A DNA stretch of 64,000 nucleotides from Cyathus striatus (GCA_025738555.1 JAOVFP010000024.1:806001-870000), one strand, 5' to 3'. Shown: positions 1 through 11,654, counted from the first letter of the stretch. Numbers and translations are program-made. Notes: generated by a model not told the origin, from the sequence alone.

Positions 1-1417
1 TTTTCTGCTTGCCCCAATTCACTTTCCTCTGATTTTCTGTATAACTCATTAAGTGGATTCTCTGCTCCTTCCTTCTCCAGATCGGCTTCAATCTTTGAAA
101 ATTCGCGACAGAATTTACCGTTCAGCACCTTAAGTGTATTACTTTAGGGTTGACAAACGTCTTTAAACCATTGAAGTTCACCTGATTATACAAAATATCT
201 TTGAAATGTTCTCTGGCAGATAAACCATCTAGAGCCAATGCACCACTCAGCTGACCAAACTGGGAAACCGTGGAGTGATGTTTGAGCTATTTACCTACGT
301 TTCAGCTCATCGTAGCAAAGATTGCATATGCGACTCACCTGTGCAATGAAGCCGTCTTCTGCAGCACGCTCAAATATTTCTGCGGGTTCTTTGGACATCC
401 ACCTGTAAGGGTGTCATTTATTCACGTCGACAATGACTCTCATGGATCCTTTCATACATTTCATAGCATAGCGCTTCGTCGGAGCACCCTGCTTCTTTAA
501 GTACACTGAAGGCCTCGCTGTCCAAGAGATATTCATGCCATTATTGGTACAGGGATGGTTCATGCTATCCTTACCGGAATAACATAATGATATTAGGCCA
601 GAGTGCTTGCTCTATAAAAAGATCAACTTCCACATAAAGCCAATCCATTAACATTTTGCTCGTACCAGCAAAGAGATCCATTGTAGTTTCTTCCCTGGCT
701 GATGAAGCAATAGCCCCAGCTTTGGTGGCACCAATAGCACGAGAAAGTGCCAGGGCTTCAGTTAAACCTTTCCCCGTACCGTCTTGTTCAACGGAAATGA
801 AACATGGGAAACCTTTGCCTTTCTGATAAAGAGACCTTACGGAGGAACCTATCATTCTTCGGGGTGTTATCAGGAAAATGTACGATTGCATGGACTTCAA
901 CTAACCTCGGTGCAACCATGACGACATCCTGCGATGGTTTGAAGTTTAAAAGCTTAAAAAATACATTGTAACCGCTTGCGATTACAATAGTCGCTGTGTC
1001 TTTCAGGATAGGGGCAAATTTTTCATTGAAAACTCGCGGTTGAACTTGATCTGGAATCAGTAAAAACAATACTGACAAGGATTGTAAGTTCATCTATGCT
1101 TCAGGTCACAAACATCGGAGATCTTACCATCAGCCACTTTGGCTGCTTTCTCAAAGTCGTGTTCGACAATGAAACCCTTCGATTTCGCATCCTCTGCATA
1201 AGAGTCCTCGCGGTTGGCGACTAAGATCTTATCGTTTGGAATGCCAGTATCTCTCAGATTCTGTGCCTGCGCAGCACCCTGGTTTCCAAAACCTAAGAAC
1301 ACAATCGTCCTGTCTTTTAGTGCCGTCAGGTCGGCGTCAGAATCGTAGTATCTATACGTCTTTCTGTCAACTTTAATGTCATAAACAAGAAAACACCTAC
1401 ATCTTTGCGGATGGCAT
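1..1417 (-). CDS. Ketol-acid reductoisomerase-like protein, bacterial-type (3' end outside window)
   Basis: Acetohydroxyacid isomeroreductase makes dihydroxy-isovalerate in valine/isoleucine synthesis. I rebuilt it from several exons. The start is MPSAK at 1417, followed by a very short intron of about 37 nt. Next comes a Rossmann motif (GFGNQGAAQAQNLRDTG), then FLLIPDQVQPRVFNEKFAPI, MIGSSVRSLYQKGKGFPCF, FISVEQDGTGKGL, ETTMDLFAEQ, EALCYEMWMSKEPAEIFERA and a charged C-terminal end in 1-130. The gene continues past base 1. The sequence differs clearly from the usual fungal mitochondrial Ilv5 and looks like prokaryotic IlvC. No obvious mitochondrial presequence is seen. It is divergent from the SDR at 1777. 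Family assignment is firm. Whether it serves branched-chain synthesis or another reduction is inference. Confidence 0.85.
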
Positions 1418-1776
1418 GGCGTGTGGCAAGACGTTATTTCTGACCAAACAGTGAACGGGGATGACAGGTGTATTCTATCTCTGTTTCCATTTAAAGTGGT
1501 AAATATATGGTTGTCCTGTGACCTTCATCGGAATCCCAGTACCGTCAACTTGCTTGCCGACTTATAGATTAGGAAAGGAAGCCTGGATTACGGATGTGCG
1601 GAGAATAGCAGGCGTTGACCGGGCCGGACAGGAAGTAGTCCGCACATATGAGGAGCACTATCATTGCAACAAAAGCACAATAATTTGAACTTTTCAGGAT
1701 TGCACTTTTTACGATAGGTCATAAGAACAACACTTATCCGTTTCGCACATAATCAAACCTAAACACCACCGTTTTC
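1418..1776. promoter_or_regulatory. Divergent intergenic region, KARI-like / SDR
   Basis: About 360 bp between two divergent starts, so it must hold both promoters. I saw no TGACTCA site and no clear TATA box. Confidence 0.4.
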
Positions 1777-2819
1777 ATGTCTCTCGTCGCAAACAAAGTA
1801 GTCTGCATTACAGGTGCCTCTCGAGGGATAGGGCGTGCTTGGTAATTTATGTTTCACTGGTATTGATATTGCTGCTTCTAAATTTAAGCAAGTGCACTCG
1901 AGTTTGCGAAACATGGGGCTTTAAAGTTGGTTTTACACTATCTGGGTGACACTGAAACAAAACATGAAATGGATTCTCTCGTGGAAGAGCTAAGCAAGGT
2001 GAGAGCCGAAGTGATTACAGTACCCGGAGACATAGCGGAACCTGCGACTGCGACCAAGGTTGGTTGTTGACCTCATTAACGGTTACATACAACCAACAAT
2101 TCTAACCCAATTCCCAAAGATTGTTGAAGCAGGGGTAAAGGCATTTGAACGCATTGATGTCCTTGTATCCAATGCTGGGATTTGTCCTTTTGCAGAATTC
2201 CTAACCATGCCGCACGCCACCTGGGAACGCACACGTCAAGTTAATCTTGATGGCTCTTTCTACATCGTCCAAGGCAGGTAGCCGCCAACCTGCCAACCAT
2301 CCAATCTAACTCAATCTCCAGCCGTGGCGAACCAAATGAAGAACCAGACACCACAAGGAGGATCCATTATCGGCATATCATCCATTTCAGCTCTTGTAGG
2401 TGGTGAACTGCAATGGTACTTCTCAGTACTTTCCTCGAGCTGAGCGCTTAAGCTTATCTTACTAAACAGCCATTATACTCCAACCAAGGCTGGGATTCTT
2501 TCCCTTATGCAAAGTTGTGCCGTTGCATTGGGAAAATACGGCATACGAGCAAATGCCATTCTTCCGGGAACGATTGCCACAGATATCAATAAGGAAGACC
2601 TTTCTGATTCAGCCAAGCGAGATTATATGACGAAACGGACCGCCCTGGGTAGATTGGGAGGTGCGTATATTATAGAGAAAACTAATCTTGGTCTGATCGG
2701 CGAATTTAGTACCGGACGATATCGCTGGGCCTGCGGTCTTTCTTGCGAGTGACTTGGCCAAATACGTTACTGGCGCATCTCTACTAGTAGATGGGGGATT
2801 ATTCGTTAATTTGCAATAA
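1777..2819 (+). CDS. L-rhamnose-1-dehydrogenase-like short-chain dehydrogenase
   Basis: A classical SDR that by similarity oxidises L-rhamnose to the lactone in the fungal non-phosphorylated rhamnose pathway. Five exons join in frame. They give [20 protein letters not shown] (TGxxxGxG cofactor site), [24 protein letters not shown] (NAG motif), the catalytic Ser region [29 protein letters not shown] (YxxxK), [14 protein letters not shown] and the C-terminal ending [12 protein letters not shown], which is characteristic of yeast LRA1. The last two segments make the substrate call more specific than 'SDR'. No lactonase, dehydratase or aldolase of the pathway is adjacent. It ends 78 bp before the convergent cupin gene. 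Confidence 0.8.
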
Positions 2820-2897
2820 TTGCGACGTTGAAAGAAAAGTCTGTAAATACGACGTCTAGTGGGCGGCCCGAGTGGGCCGTTCAAAATGCTACATCAT

Positions 2898-3639
2898 TCA
2901 AAGCCGAAATTCCGGATTCAATTGTTCCCCATTGACGATAGCGGGCTCCGCTGCAATCAAAATAGACAACCACCGTGCCCAGTTCTTGGACGACGGGTTT
3001 CTCCATGCATGGAGTGTACCCTTCTGCACAACGGTGTCTCCCGGGTTCTTCAGATGCTTCTCTTTACCATCCTCGGTTATCAGTATGAGTTCACCAGATA
3101 CTGCCACATGATTAATATGGAGAAGAGGACGTAAATACGTGAAAAACAAACCAAGTATGTTGTAGTCCAAGGACGACGTGCGATGCTACCGGAACTGAAA
3201 AACAGTGCTGAAATTAGTGCAATGTGGGGCGTACCATTGGTGTAATTGCACCAGGCGCCAGATCTGTTGATCGCAAGTTGGTTCCTGCAGGATGAACGAG
3301 GTTGAGATTTTCAGGATTATCGATCTTTCGCTTCCCTCCGTCGTCTCTGTAAAACATTGCTGTGAGTGTCGATACGATAAAAGATGTAAGTGACGTCTTA
3401 CACGGCGTTGTTGTCATTCGTTGGAATGGCGTCGGTGGTCACCCAGATCGAGGAGCCTCGCGCTCCTTTTACATCTTCCATACCCTTTTCAAGATTTGAA
3501 CCGAACTCAGTTTAAACATAATATAACATACTTCGGGGTGCAATGAAATATCACTTTGTACAACAGCAACACCTTGTGCGTTATGGGCAGTGACAATGCG
3601 GCGTAGATCAGGTAGAAATGTCGGAAGAGGATTGGACAT
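2898..3639 (-). CDS. Cupin-2 domain protein
   Basis: Small single-domain cupin, substrate unknown. The spliced product starts MSNPLPTFLPDLRRIVTAHN. It continues GMEDVKGARGSSIWVTTDAI, DDGGKRKIDNPENLNLVHPA, LAPGAITPMHRTSSLDYNIL and VSGELILITEDGKE, then LKNPGDTVVQKGTLHAWRNP. The G-x5-H-x3-6-E-type first cupin motif (H in MHRTSSLDY) and the second motif (PGDTVVQKGTLHAW) are visible, so a metal site is plausible. Start chosen at 3639. An in-frame upstream ATG at 3759 would add about 40 residues with no cupin character. Four introns were inferred, each giving frame-consistent joins. Confidence 0.8.
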
Positions 3640-4023
3640 GACTCTGAAGAGTAAGTCTGAAGGTAAGTATTGAGAGGTACTTTGCTGGGGAGCTTGAGAA
3701 CAAGAATGGATCGCGGATACTTGATTAAAACCAAAGGGAGCCAGTAGAATACGGTTCATTTCCCCCTTGGAAATATGGTATCAGTGTATCACATGTTATA
3801 CGTCCGAGACCCACCAGAATCAGATATTCTGACGTGTGATGCATCGAATACGCACGACAACTCGCTGGTAACGTACGAATTAACCGCAGCGTGTATGCTC
3901 ATCGCAAGAATCCAAGAAGTACCAAGAATCGCCGCATTATTACCGTCTGCATAGCAGACGCCTGCCATATTATACAAAAGAGAAATGAAATGACTACATA
4001 AAAAGAATGAACGAAGAAAGATA
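3640..4023. other. Intergenic region between cupin and PEX16
   Basis: About 380 bp, holding the cupin promoter and the PEX16 3' end. A short minus-strand open frame here (3789-3977) has no recognisable features. I see no gene. Confidence 0.4.
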
Positions 4024-5413
4024 TCAAGGAGCGGTATCTAAAACAAAAACATGTTAGTAATTTGAATCTCGTCATCAAGAGTGTAATTGACGAACAATAG
4101 TAATAATCATCGATGAGTGGAATCCATTCCCTAACAAATGCACCAAACAATCCTAACCAATGTGCTTGGGATGCGTGATTGGTAAATGCTTCCAGTTTCG
4201 GTCTGTATGAGTAAGTTATGATTAGTTGAACAAAACCATAAAGCAGGTACACGAACCGAGTATACGACTCCCATATAAATCCACGAAGGAGATACCATAT
4301 CATGTCCTTATCCCTCCTGGCATATTCTGAACGTTCCAAAATGGCGGATGTAGCAGGAGCACGACGTAAGTTTCTTGAGAGGAATTCCATAAATAGTGCA
4401 GCTACTAGGGCGCGATTAGAACGTTGCTTGGACAAGCGATCGGAAGCAAGCAGAGATGCTACGGCAAGATCCATTTAGAACCAAGTCAAAGACGAGAAAT
4501 TAAACGAAGTTACCATATACGAGGGGACGTAGGATATAAATAAGCTCTGAAAGCCAGTCCTGAGGCGAGGATAGCTTCCTGATAAGTGACAACGAGGGCT
4601 TGACAGAAGAGGTGGTGAGTGCTTTGGGAAGCAAGAAATCTTCCACGGAAGTGTCGACGCTTCCTCCTGAAGGCGGTGATTTGAGCAACGAGTGAGGAGA
4701 CAAGGGAATGTAATTATTCCTGAGATGATCTGGAGTAGCCGGAGGGGATGAGGATGGAGAGGACGGAGCTAAAGTGGGGGAAGATTCATTGCTCGGTGGC
4801 GGGAGAGTATTTGGGTCGAAATCCCTCTCTGGAATGAGCGGAGACACTAGCGGCCTACGAGTAGTTCGAAGTAAAAGAATACGCAGAACAGCCCTGTATG
4901 GTAAAGGATTTGATCAATAGAAAATGATGGAAGAAGTGTATACAGACATACTTGATGGTCTCGAGCAGCACGATCGCTCTCCACTTATTCTTCTCTGACA
5001 CCTTCCTTCGCAAACTCATTTCAATAACAAGTTCAGTGAAGCGGATTAATTCAAGAGCGCGAGCAGTCCATTTGTAGAGAGTTGTTTTCTCTGTCCATGC
5101 TCTGGTAAAACGGGTGTGGAGAGAGGCGGGAATAAGAGGACGATAGCGGGGATTGCTGCTGACGACCTTGTCCAGAATGGTATCGTGATACAAACTAGTA
5201 ACATTGAGCAGTGCGGTAACTTCAGATAAGAACATCAACCGAAATGCGAGGTGAAGGAGACAGAAGATACTGACGAGCCTCGGAAGCGAGTTCAGCATCT
5301 TTGAAGCGACCCGGCAGAAACCAGGTGATGGATCTGAGCGAAGACTCTAGGGAGGAAATGGTGGAAACGTTATTAATGAGAAAGGACTCATAGTGAGCTA
5401 AAGAGGAGGACAT
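4024..5413 (-). CDS. PEX16: Peroxisomal membrane biogenesis protein Pex16
   Basis: Pex16 is a peroxisome/ER membrane protein needed for early insertion of peroxisomal membrane proteins with Pex3 and Pex19. The N-terminus MSSSLAHYESFLINNVSTIS continues into SSLRSITWFLPGRFKDAELA, a hallmark. Exons join as EALTALLNVTSLYHDTIL, AVLRILLLRTTRRP and VYASLLASDRLSKQRS. A Ser/Pro-rich insert lies in the middle (around 4560-4840). The C-terminus GLFGAFVREWIPLIDDYYYY followed by TAP-stop is typical of the family. The last intron carries a TACTAAC branch site, which fixes the stop at 4024. Five introns of 50-60 nt were inferred. Confidence 0.93.
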
Positions 5414-5546
5414 GAGAGGGAGGCAGAAGAAATGGTCGACGACGGTATTGAGGACGTGAAAGAGGGATGAACGTGATTCCGTTTGGTGTAACGCCGATTC
5501 CCCGCTTTTCTCACGAACAAGTGAAGTATACTTTAGTTATATCAAG

Positions 5547-5619
5547 GTATTCAAAGATAGTATACAACTTATATGAACGTATTCAGAGATACTATATCAA
5601 CGTATTCAAATATACTATA
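5547..5619. repeat. Three degenerate copies of an 18-bp AT-rich motif
   Basis: Copies at 5547-5564 (GTATTCAAAGATAGTATA), 5579-5596 (GTATTCAGAGATACTATA) and 5602-5619 (GTATTCAAATATACTATA), all in the same orientation with unequal spacing. They lie between the divergent PEX16 and 5870 genes and may be promoter elements or decayed tandem repeats. Confidence 0.75.
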
Positions 5620-5869
5620 CTTACAATATAATTGTTTGTTGGCCAGTGTTGAGTGCAAAGTGGGAGACAATGGCCTCGTGTGTGATGGACAGTGATTTCA
5701 AATCAGAGTTCATTCGCTCGAGTAACTCCTGCCAAATTTTGTCATCTCCCCGACTCTACTTTGTATGTAACTCACCTGCCATCCCTCCACGAGGGCATCG
5801 CTGTCCTCCCACCCCCCATTTCTCTCTCTTCTTTTCTCTCTCTCTCTGCTTTTCTTATTTTCCTTCGTC

Positions 5870-7419
5870 ATGTCTGCCCTTCACTCTACTTCCAAATCCC
5901 GTCCGTCTCTCGACTACCTCAGATCCAGTCCTGTCAGGGCCCAACTTGAGCCTTACGATCCGTCTACCCCCAGTGGATGGAGATATATACAGACTACCGA
6001 TACTTTTGATGAACTCAAGGTGCGTCTTGCTCCAGTACATACCTTTATGGATCGACATTAAATTCCAATCAGGTCCTTCTCCCCCCGGAAACAGCCTCTA
6101 TGTATGAGCAGCTGCTTAATCTTGAGAAATATGAACTGTCCAAACGGACATCCGTCGCATGGGAACGCATTCTCGAAATCCGGCATCTCAAAGATAGGAT
6201 GATTAGAAAATGCCACAAACTCGCAAAAACCATCCCACCCGCTTCCAGGAAAACCGGACACAGCAGCTCCTTTTCCTTTCAATCTTTTATTGCTCCTCCT
6301 GATTTCCGTGTGAAGGAGATGGAAAAATGGTTCAAGAGACCAGCTGAAGCGTGCTCCATCCATCCAACGCAAACCCGCCTCCACGCCCGCTCGTACCTCC
6401 ACCCTCAACTATCCATACTGCTGTGCCCGATGCACCGCGGCCGCATTTCCCCACTGACCATTCTCCAGCGACACATGGCCCGCATCATCCCAGTTTTTCC
6501 TCATCCAGAGTTTCATTGCAACGTGCCGTGACTAATCCGGCTCACGTCAAAATGAGGCCGCCTATGCAGCATCGCGTACCAATAGCTAATGCTAAGGCTG
6601 TCCAAAGGTTAATACCTCAGCGATCCATGTCACTCTCAGTTAAACCTGCCTCCGTCGTGTCTTCCCCGCCATCCGTCGCGTCTGTCGCATCTCCGAAACC
6701 TCTTCCCATTCTTCTTCGCGGGCAGCGTGAGGAGTACGGGCTCGATGCGCCAGCCAAACAAGTTGAAACAATTTCTTCGAATACAACCTCGCCGGACCCT
6801 TCCAAGGAGGATCAGAAGTCCATTACTGCATCTCCACTTCATTCGCAGGATGTTCTTCTTGCACAGCCACAGCTCCGCCGCCGACGAAGTTGTATTCGAA
6901 GAAATAGCGTGGATGGTGTTGCGAAGACCGTGTCATGGGCCGACGATCAGGAATGGGATCAGCAGCTGTCCAAATACGCGTCGACAGCACGAGCTATACA
7001 AGCTTCTGGTAAGTAATCATATATACTGATTTGAACAGGATCTGACGCTGACACATGTTCTCGCTAGGTAAATGGGACGAAGTCCGCGTTCTCTATGCAG
7101 AACAGATGGATGGGCTTGAGAGCCTGCATAATCAGGTTAGACAGGGATTGGAACAATTGTGTTCCGAGACAAAACATCTATTGCATATCGAAGAGACGAT
7201 ACGTGGTCAGCGGGAAACGTTGCAAACGACTTTCCGCGACCTTGAACAGAAGCAGGGCCTTCTCAAGGAGAAGGGTGAGTTTTTAATCCGACCCTATTTC
7301 TGATTTTTATATTTAAACCTATTCGCGTAGTACAAGAAGCCTTGAATGAGGCTTCAGGCGTCCTAGCAAACGCAGGAACAACACCCCGTCGAGAACTTCA
7401 CGCCATCGTCGAAGCATAA
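5870..7419 (+). CDS. Unrecognised protein: disordered Pro/Ser-rich middle, C-terminal coiled coil
   Basis: Starts MSALHSTSKSRPSLDYLRSS just after a long pyrimidine-rich tract (5815-5860), typical of fungal 5' leaders. An intron near 6020 joins to VLLPPETASMYEQLLNLEKY. A long low-complexity region follows, containing SCIRRNSVDGVAKTVSWADD. The C-terminus is helical (KWDEVRVLYAEQMDGLESLH to RDLEQKQGLLKEK). A last exon begins VQEALNEASGVLANAG and ends with HAIVEA-stop at 7419. Between 6310 and 6470 the reading frame changes. Either two short introns (about 6310-6349 and 6393-6468) or a one-base loss near 6346 explains it. The C-terminus recalls the ECM11/kinetochore type of coiled coil only weakly, so I do not name it. 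Confidence 0.7.
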
Positions 7420-7638
7420 ACGTGTGAAAACTGGATTACAATTTTTATTATACCCCCTAGAATATGTATGTATATATGGTTTGGATTACTTGGTGTACAC
7501 TAGCTACGATAACGAAATATCTGGGAGAATGGTGAATAGCGGTAAAATCATCCCAATCTTATAGAAGATATAAATTAATTCTAGTACAACAATTCCACAG
7601 AAAGCAATTTGCAAGTCAGAAAAGAGTGGTGAAGAATA

Positions 7639-9941
7639 TTAGAGAACAGCTTGAGCTCTTCGAACTCGTTTAGCTTGCTTCCACCAATAGCGTACGACAT
7701 TCAGGTAAACAAAAAGGACCATTACCGCAAGGCTAATAACAATCCCAAAGACATTGAACTTCGTGCCGTGGATATTGTTGCGTGGAATTTTGACGTTCAT
7801 CGAAAATGACCCTAACAAATACTATCAACAGACAAGCTTCACAAGAAATTAGTGAACACACCGATTACTGTTTGGATACACAACACAGATATACCGACAA
7901 CAGTAAGGTAAATCAAAGCCTTGTCAGTGCCCGATCGAGTTGTCATGAAATTCGTGCGCAACTGAGATAAGTACGTCGGATGTGATTGACTGAGCATGCG
8001 TTCATAATGAGCGAGCGAATGTTGTAAAGTCAAAATATGATCTGTCGATATGTAAATAAAACATCAAGAAAGTAGTATAAGATTTCATACCATGAACATC
8101 CGTCATGTACATGGCAATTTCAAGATCGTCCACTTTACTCGTTCCATTTCCTAATCCAATGCGATCAAAATCATGCAAGCGCTTTCGAATTTGAGCCACC
8201 ACATCTGCCTTTGTCGCAAGCAGTCTACTGAGCGAAGTCACCAAACGTCGTGTACGCGCCATACGCCGCAGTGTGAGTGCAGTAGAACTCGGTGGAGCAT
8301 CCATCATGCCACAAACAGAAAGCCATTGCTGTATAAAGAAACGTTTTAAATGTCGAAATAAAAGGGGTATTGTGGGACGTGGTCGTGCAAACCGAGGGCG
8401 GATGCTTTCCTCAGCTTTCACTTTTCGGAATGATTTCTCCTCGAATTCAATCGAATGGTTTTCACTTTCCTCTGCAAGCACCGTGCTGGAAGGAGGGGGA
8501 GAAGACACTCCAGCAGGTATAGGATTCGAAGGGCGAACTGCTTCAGGTACTCCCGTAAAAACGAGTTCTTCGATAGCTATAACTTCCTGTTCGATCTCAT
8601 CCAGGAAGGGAAAGAACGAGTCCACAATAGAATCAAGGAGACCGTGGGCAATCCAATCTAACACGGTGCAAATTAATTACCGCAATTAAGTAAATGGGAT
8701 AAGGAAAGCACGCTACCTGAAGACATGTTGATAACTTCCTCGAAGCGGGCGATTCGATTGCGGACCTGATCTGTGTGTTCTAATACAAGGTGATAAACAG
8801 AGCCGTTGTAAGACACAGATATTGCAAAATACCTACCTGAGATATCAGTGAAATGAAACTGCAAGATGTAAGCAATCGGCAAGAATTTCGACAAACCTGG
8901 CGACTTACGCAACATATTCCATCGTGAAAAACTGTCAAGTAGACATTGGCCTCACCAACAGGAACCTCATCTTCAAGCGCGTTACTATCGGCGGTGTTTT
9001 TCCTGAATCCTCGTTGAAGCTTTTCTCTCACGGCATGACTTTCTATGGCACGGAAGGATATGAAATAGTAGCCTAGCTTCGGGAAAAGCTCGAGCTTTTC
9101 ACGGGGATCTTGCTGCAATATATCTTCCAGAGTGAGCGGGTGGAGGTGAAGCAGCTGGTGCAAACCCTTATGAGCCAAAAGTGAAATTAAAGGCAGCAAG
9201 AATAGATATACCTTTCCCAGGGCACGTAAGTCCTCCCAGGTCGGAGAAGCGACGTCCAGAAACCACGATTTGGGCATTAACTGTGGTTGGCCGTTCGGTA
9301 GACTGCTCACCGGGCTTCCGGACGAACGAGGTGCAGCATTCTCCTTGTATTTTCCCTTCTTTTCCCTGCGACTCTGAGCAGGATCTGAGGTAGATAAGCT
9401 CGGTAAACCCAAGAGGGTTTCAGGCATCATGTAATGCATGTGAGGGGATAAGGCGATATCCAAGTCATCTTGGGCTCGAGGGTTGCGGCGTCGGCCATGT
9501 GGTCGGCGAGCTTTGAGGGACTTTTTGACAGCCTGGTCAAGTTCACGAAGAATGGAAGGCAGGGACGTGGTGCGAGAGATACGTAAAGGTTCGGAAGAAT
9601 TTTGGGGGCGACTGCGACGACCTGAGACGAACGAAGGGGGGAGGTAAAGAGCGAACTCGCGGGGGACTTGACGGGATTCCTCGAGGGCTTTTAGCCGAAT
9701 TATCCTGGCAGTGATATCTCTTTCTGAGATCGTGGTGTTCAAGCTGGTGATGCTTGCCCTGCGCCTACGGCGTTTCGTTTGAGAACGGGGGCGGGAAGAA
9801 TTAGAGGAAGAGGAAGAGGAGGAGGAAGATGTGTCGGATGCATTGGAGGCGCCATTTCGTCGAGCCCAGCGGGAGATGGCATGCTCAACGACAGCTGCAA
9901 TGGCACCGAGTCTTCCTCCAGCGAAGGATGAAGAGGACGAG

Positions 9942-9975
<34 letters not shown>

Positions 9976-10249
9976 GGAGAGAAGAAAAGGTGTGCACGCT
10001 GGCAGGGCGAGGTGAAGGGGGCGGTCCTCCACGATAAATGTCACCATCGTCGTCTGGGGAGTACGGGGCTGGAGAGGGCTGGAGAGGAGTAATGACAGGG
10101 CGAGAGAGACGAGCCTGGGAGGGGGAGGTGGGGGAAGAGAGCAGGGGATGGGGAAGGGACATGGGATGTCGATGATCTGGTAGGTGCAGGTCATGAATGC
10201 GGGAGGGAGATAAACGAGTTATTGAAAGCGTAGTACAAAAGTCATCCAT
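7639..10249 (-). CDS. CorA-family (Alr/Mnr2-like) Mg2+ transporter with SMN motif
   Basis: CorA-type divalent-cation channel. A long disordered N-terminus has a run of about 17 serines, from GAG/GGA repeats at 9920-9980. The CorA cytosolic core follows: LHLHPLTLEDILQQDPREKL, FPKLGYYFISFRAIESHAV, VGEANVYLTVFHDGICC, RFEEVINMSSDWIAHGLLDS, IVDSFFPFLDEIEQEVIAIE. The two C-terminal membrane helices are ALIYLTVVGISVLCIQTVIG and FNVFGIVISLAVMVLFVYLN. Between them the signature reads GSFSMNVKIPRNN, so the invariant Gly of GMN is Ser. Multiple introns. The annotated ATG lies 24 bp from the RRP36 stop, so an internal start (MSLPHPLL, near 10160) is possible. Confidence 0.88.
9800..9985. repeat. Trinucleotide (GAG/GGA) low-complexity tract
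   Basis: Imperfect GAG/GGA/AGG repeats at about 9800-9830 and 9925-9980. They encode serine runs on the minus strand in the N-terminus of the CorA protein and are likely length-variable between strains. Confidence 0.85.
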
Positions 10250-10273
10250 TGCCTAACTCTATCCTGTCTATTT

Positions 10274-11654
10274 TTATCCTACCCTCCTCCGCTTCCAACC
10301 TCCGTCCCGTCCTCCCTCCCCCTCCCCCACCCTCTTCCTCTCCCCCTCTCCCTCGCCCCTCCCGTATGGTCGCGACCGCTTCTCCTTCTGGCTCACTTTC
10401 TTCTGCTTCTTTTCTATCGCTTTCTTCACCGCGCGCTTCCCGCCCTCCGCTGCAAGTGCCTCGTACCGCGCCTTCATCAGCAGCTCCCGCTTGTCCTCTG
10501 CAATTCAATTCTCATCAGTAAATCAACCACGTCTGTCTCTCCATCCACATACTCTGCTTCATGTGCCATTCTCCCTTCCCTTGCATCTGCTTCGACTTCT
10601 CTTCCTTTGCAGCTTTCCTCAGCGCCTCCACCTGCACTCGGTCCGTCTTGTCCTTGTTCACCATGCTCTCCGCCCTCTTAACCGCCCGCTCCAATCGCTC
10701 CACCTCCTTCTCGTGCGAATAACGGAGATGCTTCGGCGACGAGCTTAGCATCTTCCGTGCACGCTTCAGGGTTTCACGTAGCGTACTTAGCTCTGTCTTG
10801 TGCGAATCTGCCAGGAATCCATAGTTCTGCTGGAACTTGGCTGCCGAGTATTCTCCAGCAGTAGGTAAGAATCGCGGATCTCGCGCCTCCACCTTTTTCA
10901 TCTCCACCACCGTTCGCCGTCGCGTAACTGGTCGTTTCGACGTCACCTCTGTCGGCCTGAACAAAAACCAGTCAACGATTTGCCCGCCCGTAGAGTACTC
11001 CCTATATCACATACGCATGTTTATTCTTTCGCTTCGATATATCCGTCCGGGGCTTTAGGCTCCATTCAGGTTTTTTATCTTCCTCTTGGCCATCTTTGGA
11101 TGCCGTTTCATCGTCACTCCCATCGTCACTCCCAGATTCAGCTTCGTCTTCTGAACTACTCGAATCTTCCGTCTGTCTTAACACGTTCTGTGCTCGCCGC
11201 AATGCACCCAGTGGTAATCCAGAAAGGTCTATTGTCATCGTAAGAACCAGACGCCCGTAAGAATTCCTAAATAAACCAACCAGATTGTATATGTTTCTAT
11301 ATTAAAGTTAACCCTCAGAAGGAAGCACCGACGCGAACATTAATTACTACGCACAAGCTGTGAAGGTCCCTCTTCCTCACCAGATGATTCGTCCGACTCG
11401 TTCTCTTCCATATCAGAATCTCCTACCCACTGCACAACCCGTGGTGCATCCGCATCTTCATATTCACTCTCTTCTTCAAAGTCGCCCCCGTCGTGTCCCG
11501 ACAAGAGCTCTTCGCCCTCAATTTCTTCTAGCTCTTCCTGAGACTCATCGCCACCATCCACGTCTCTGGTTTCTGGTGTACGAGCATTTATTTTCTCTGC
11601 ATTCACTTTTGTTTTGGGAGCTTCCCGGCGAGCTGGACGAGGTCGACGAGGCAT
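10274..11654 (-). CDS. RRP36: rRNA biogenesis protein Rrp36
   Basis: Nucleolar factor for early 18S pre-rRNA cleavages. The N-terminus [20 protein letters not shown] leads into a long acidic low-complexity region. Exon 2 is [20 protein letters not shown]. The conserved Rrp36 core follows: [80 protein letters not shown]. After an intron comes [20 protein letters not shown] and a basic tail. The core motif order (KNKHAP, SKRPV, RDPRF, YxFL) is diagnostic. It ends 24 bp before the CorA start, and both are on the minus strand. Confidence 0.92.

Noticed and set aside
9829..10092. Glu/Arg-rich ORFs on the plus strand
   Set aside because: They are shadows of the poly-serine coding repeats of the CorA gene.
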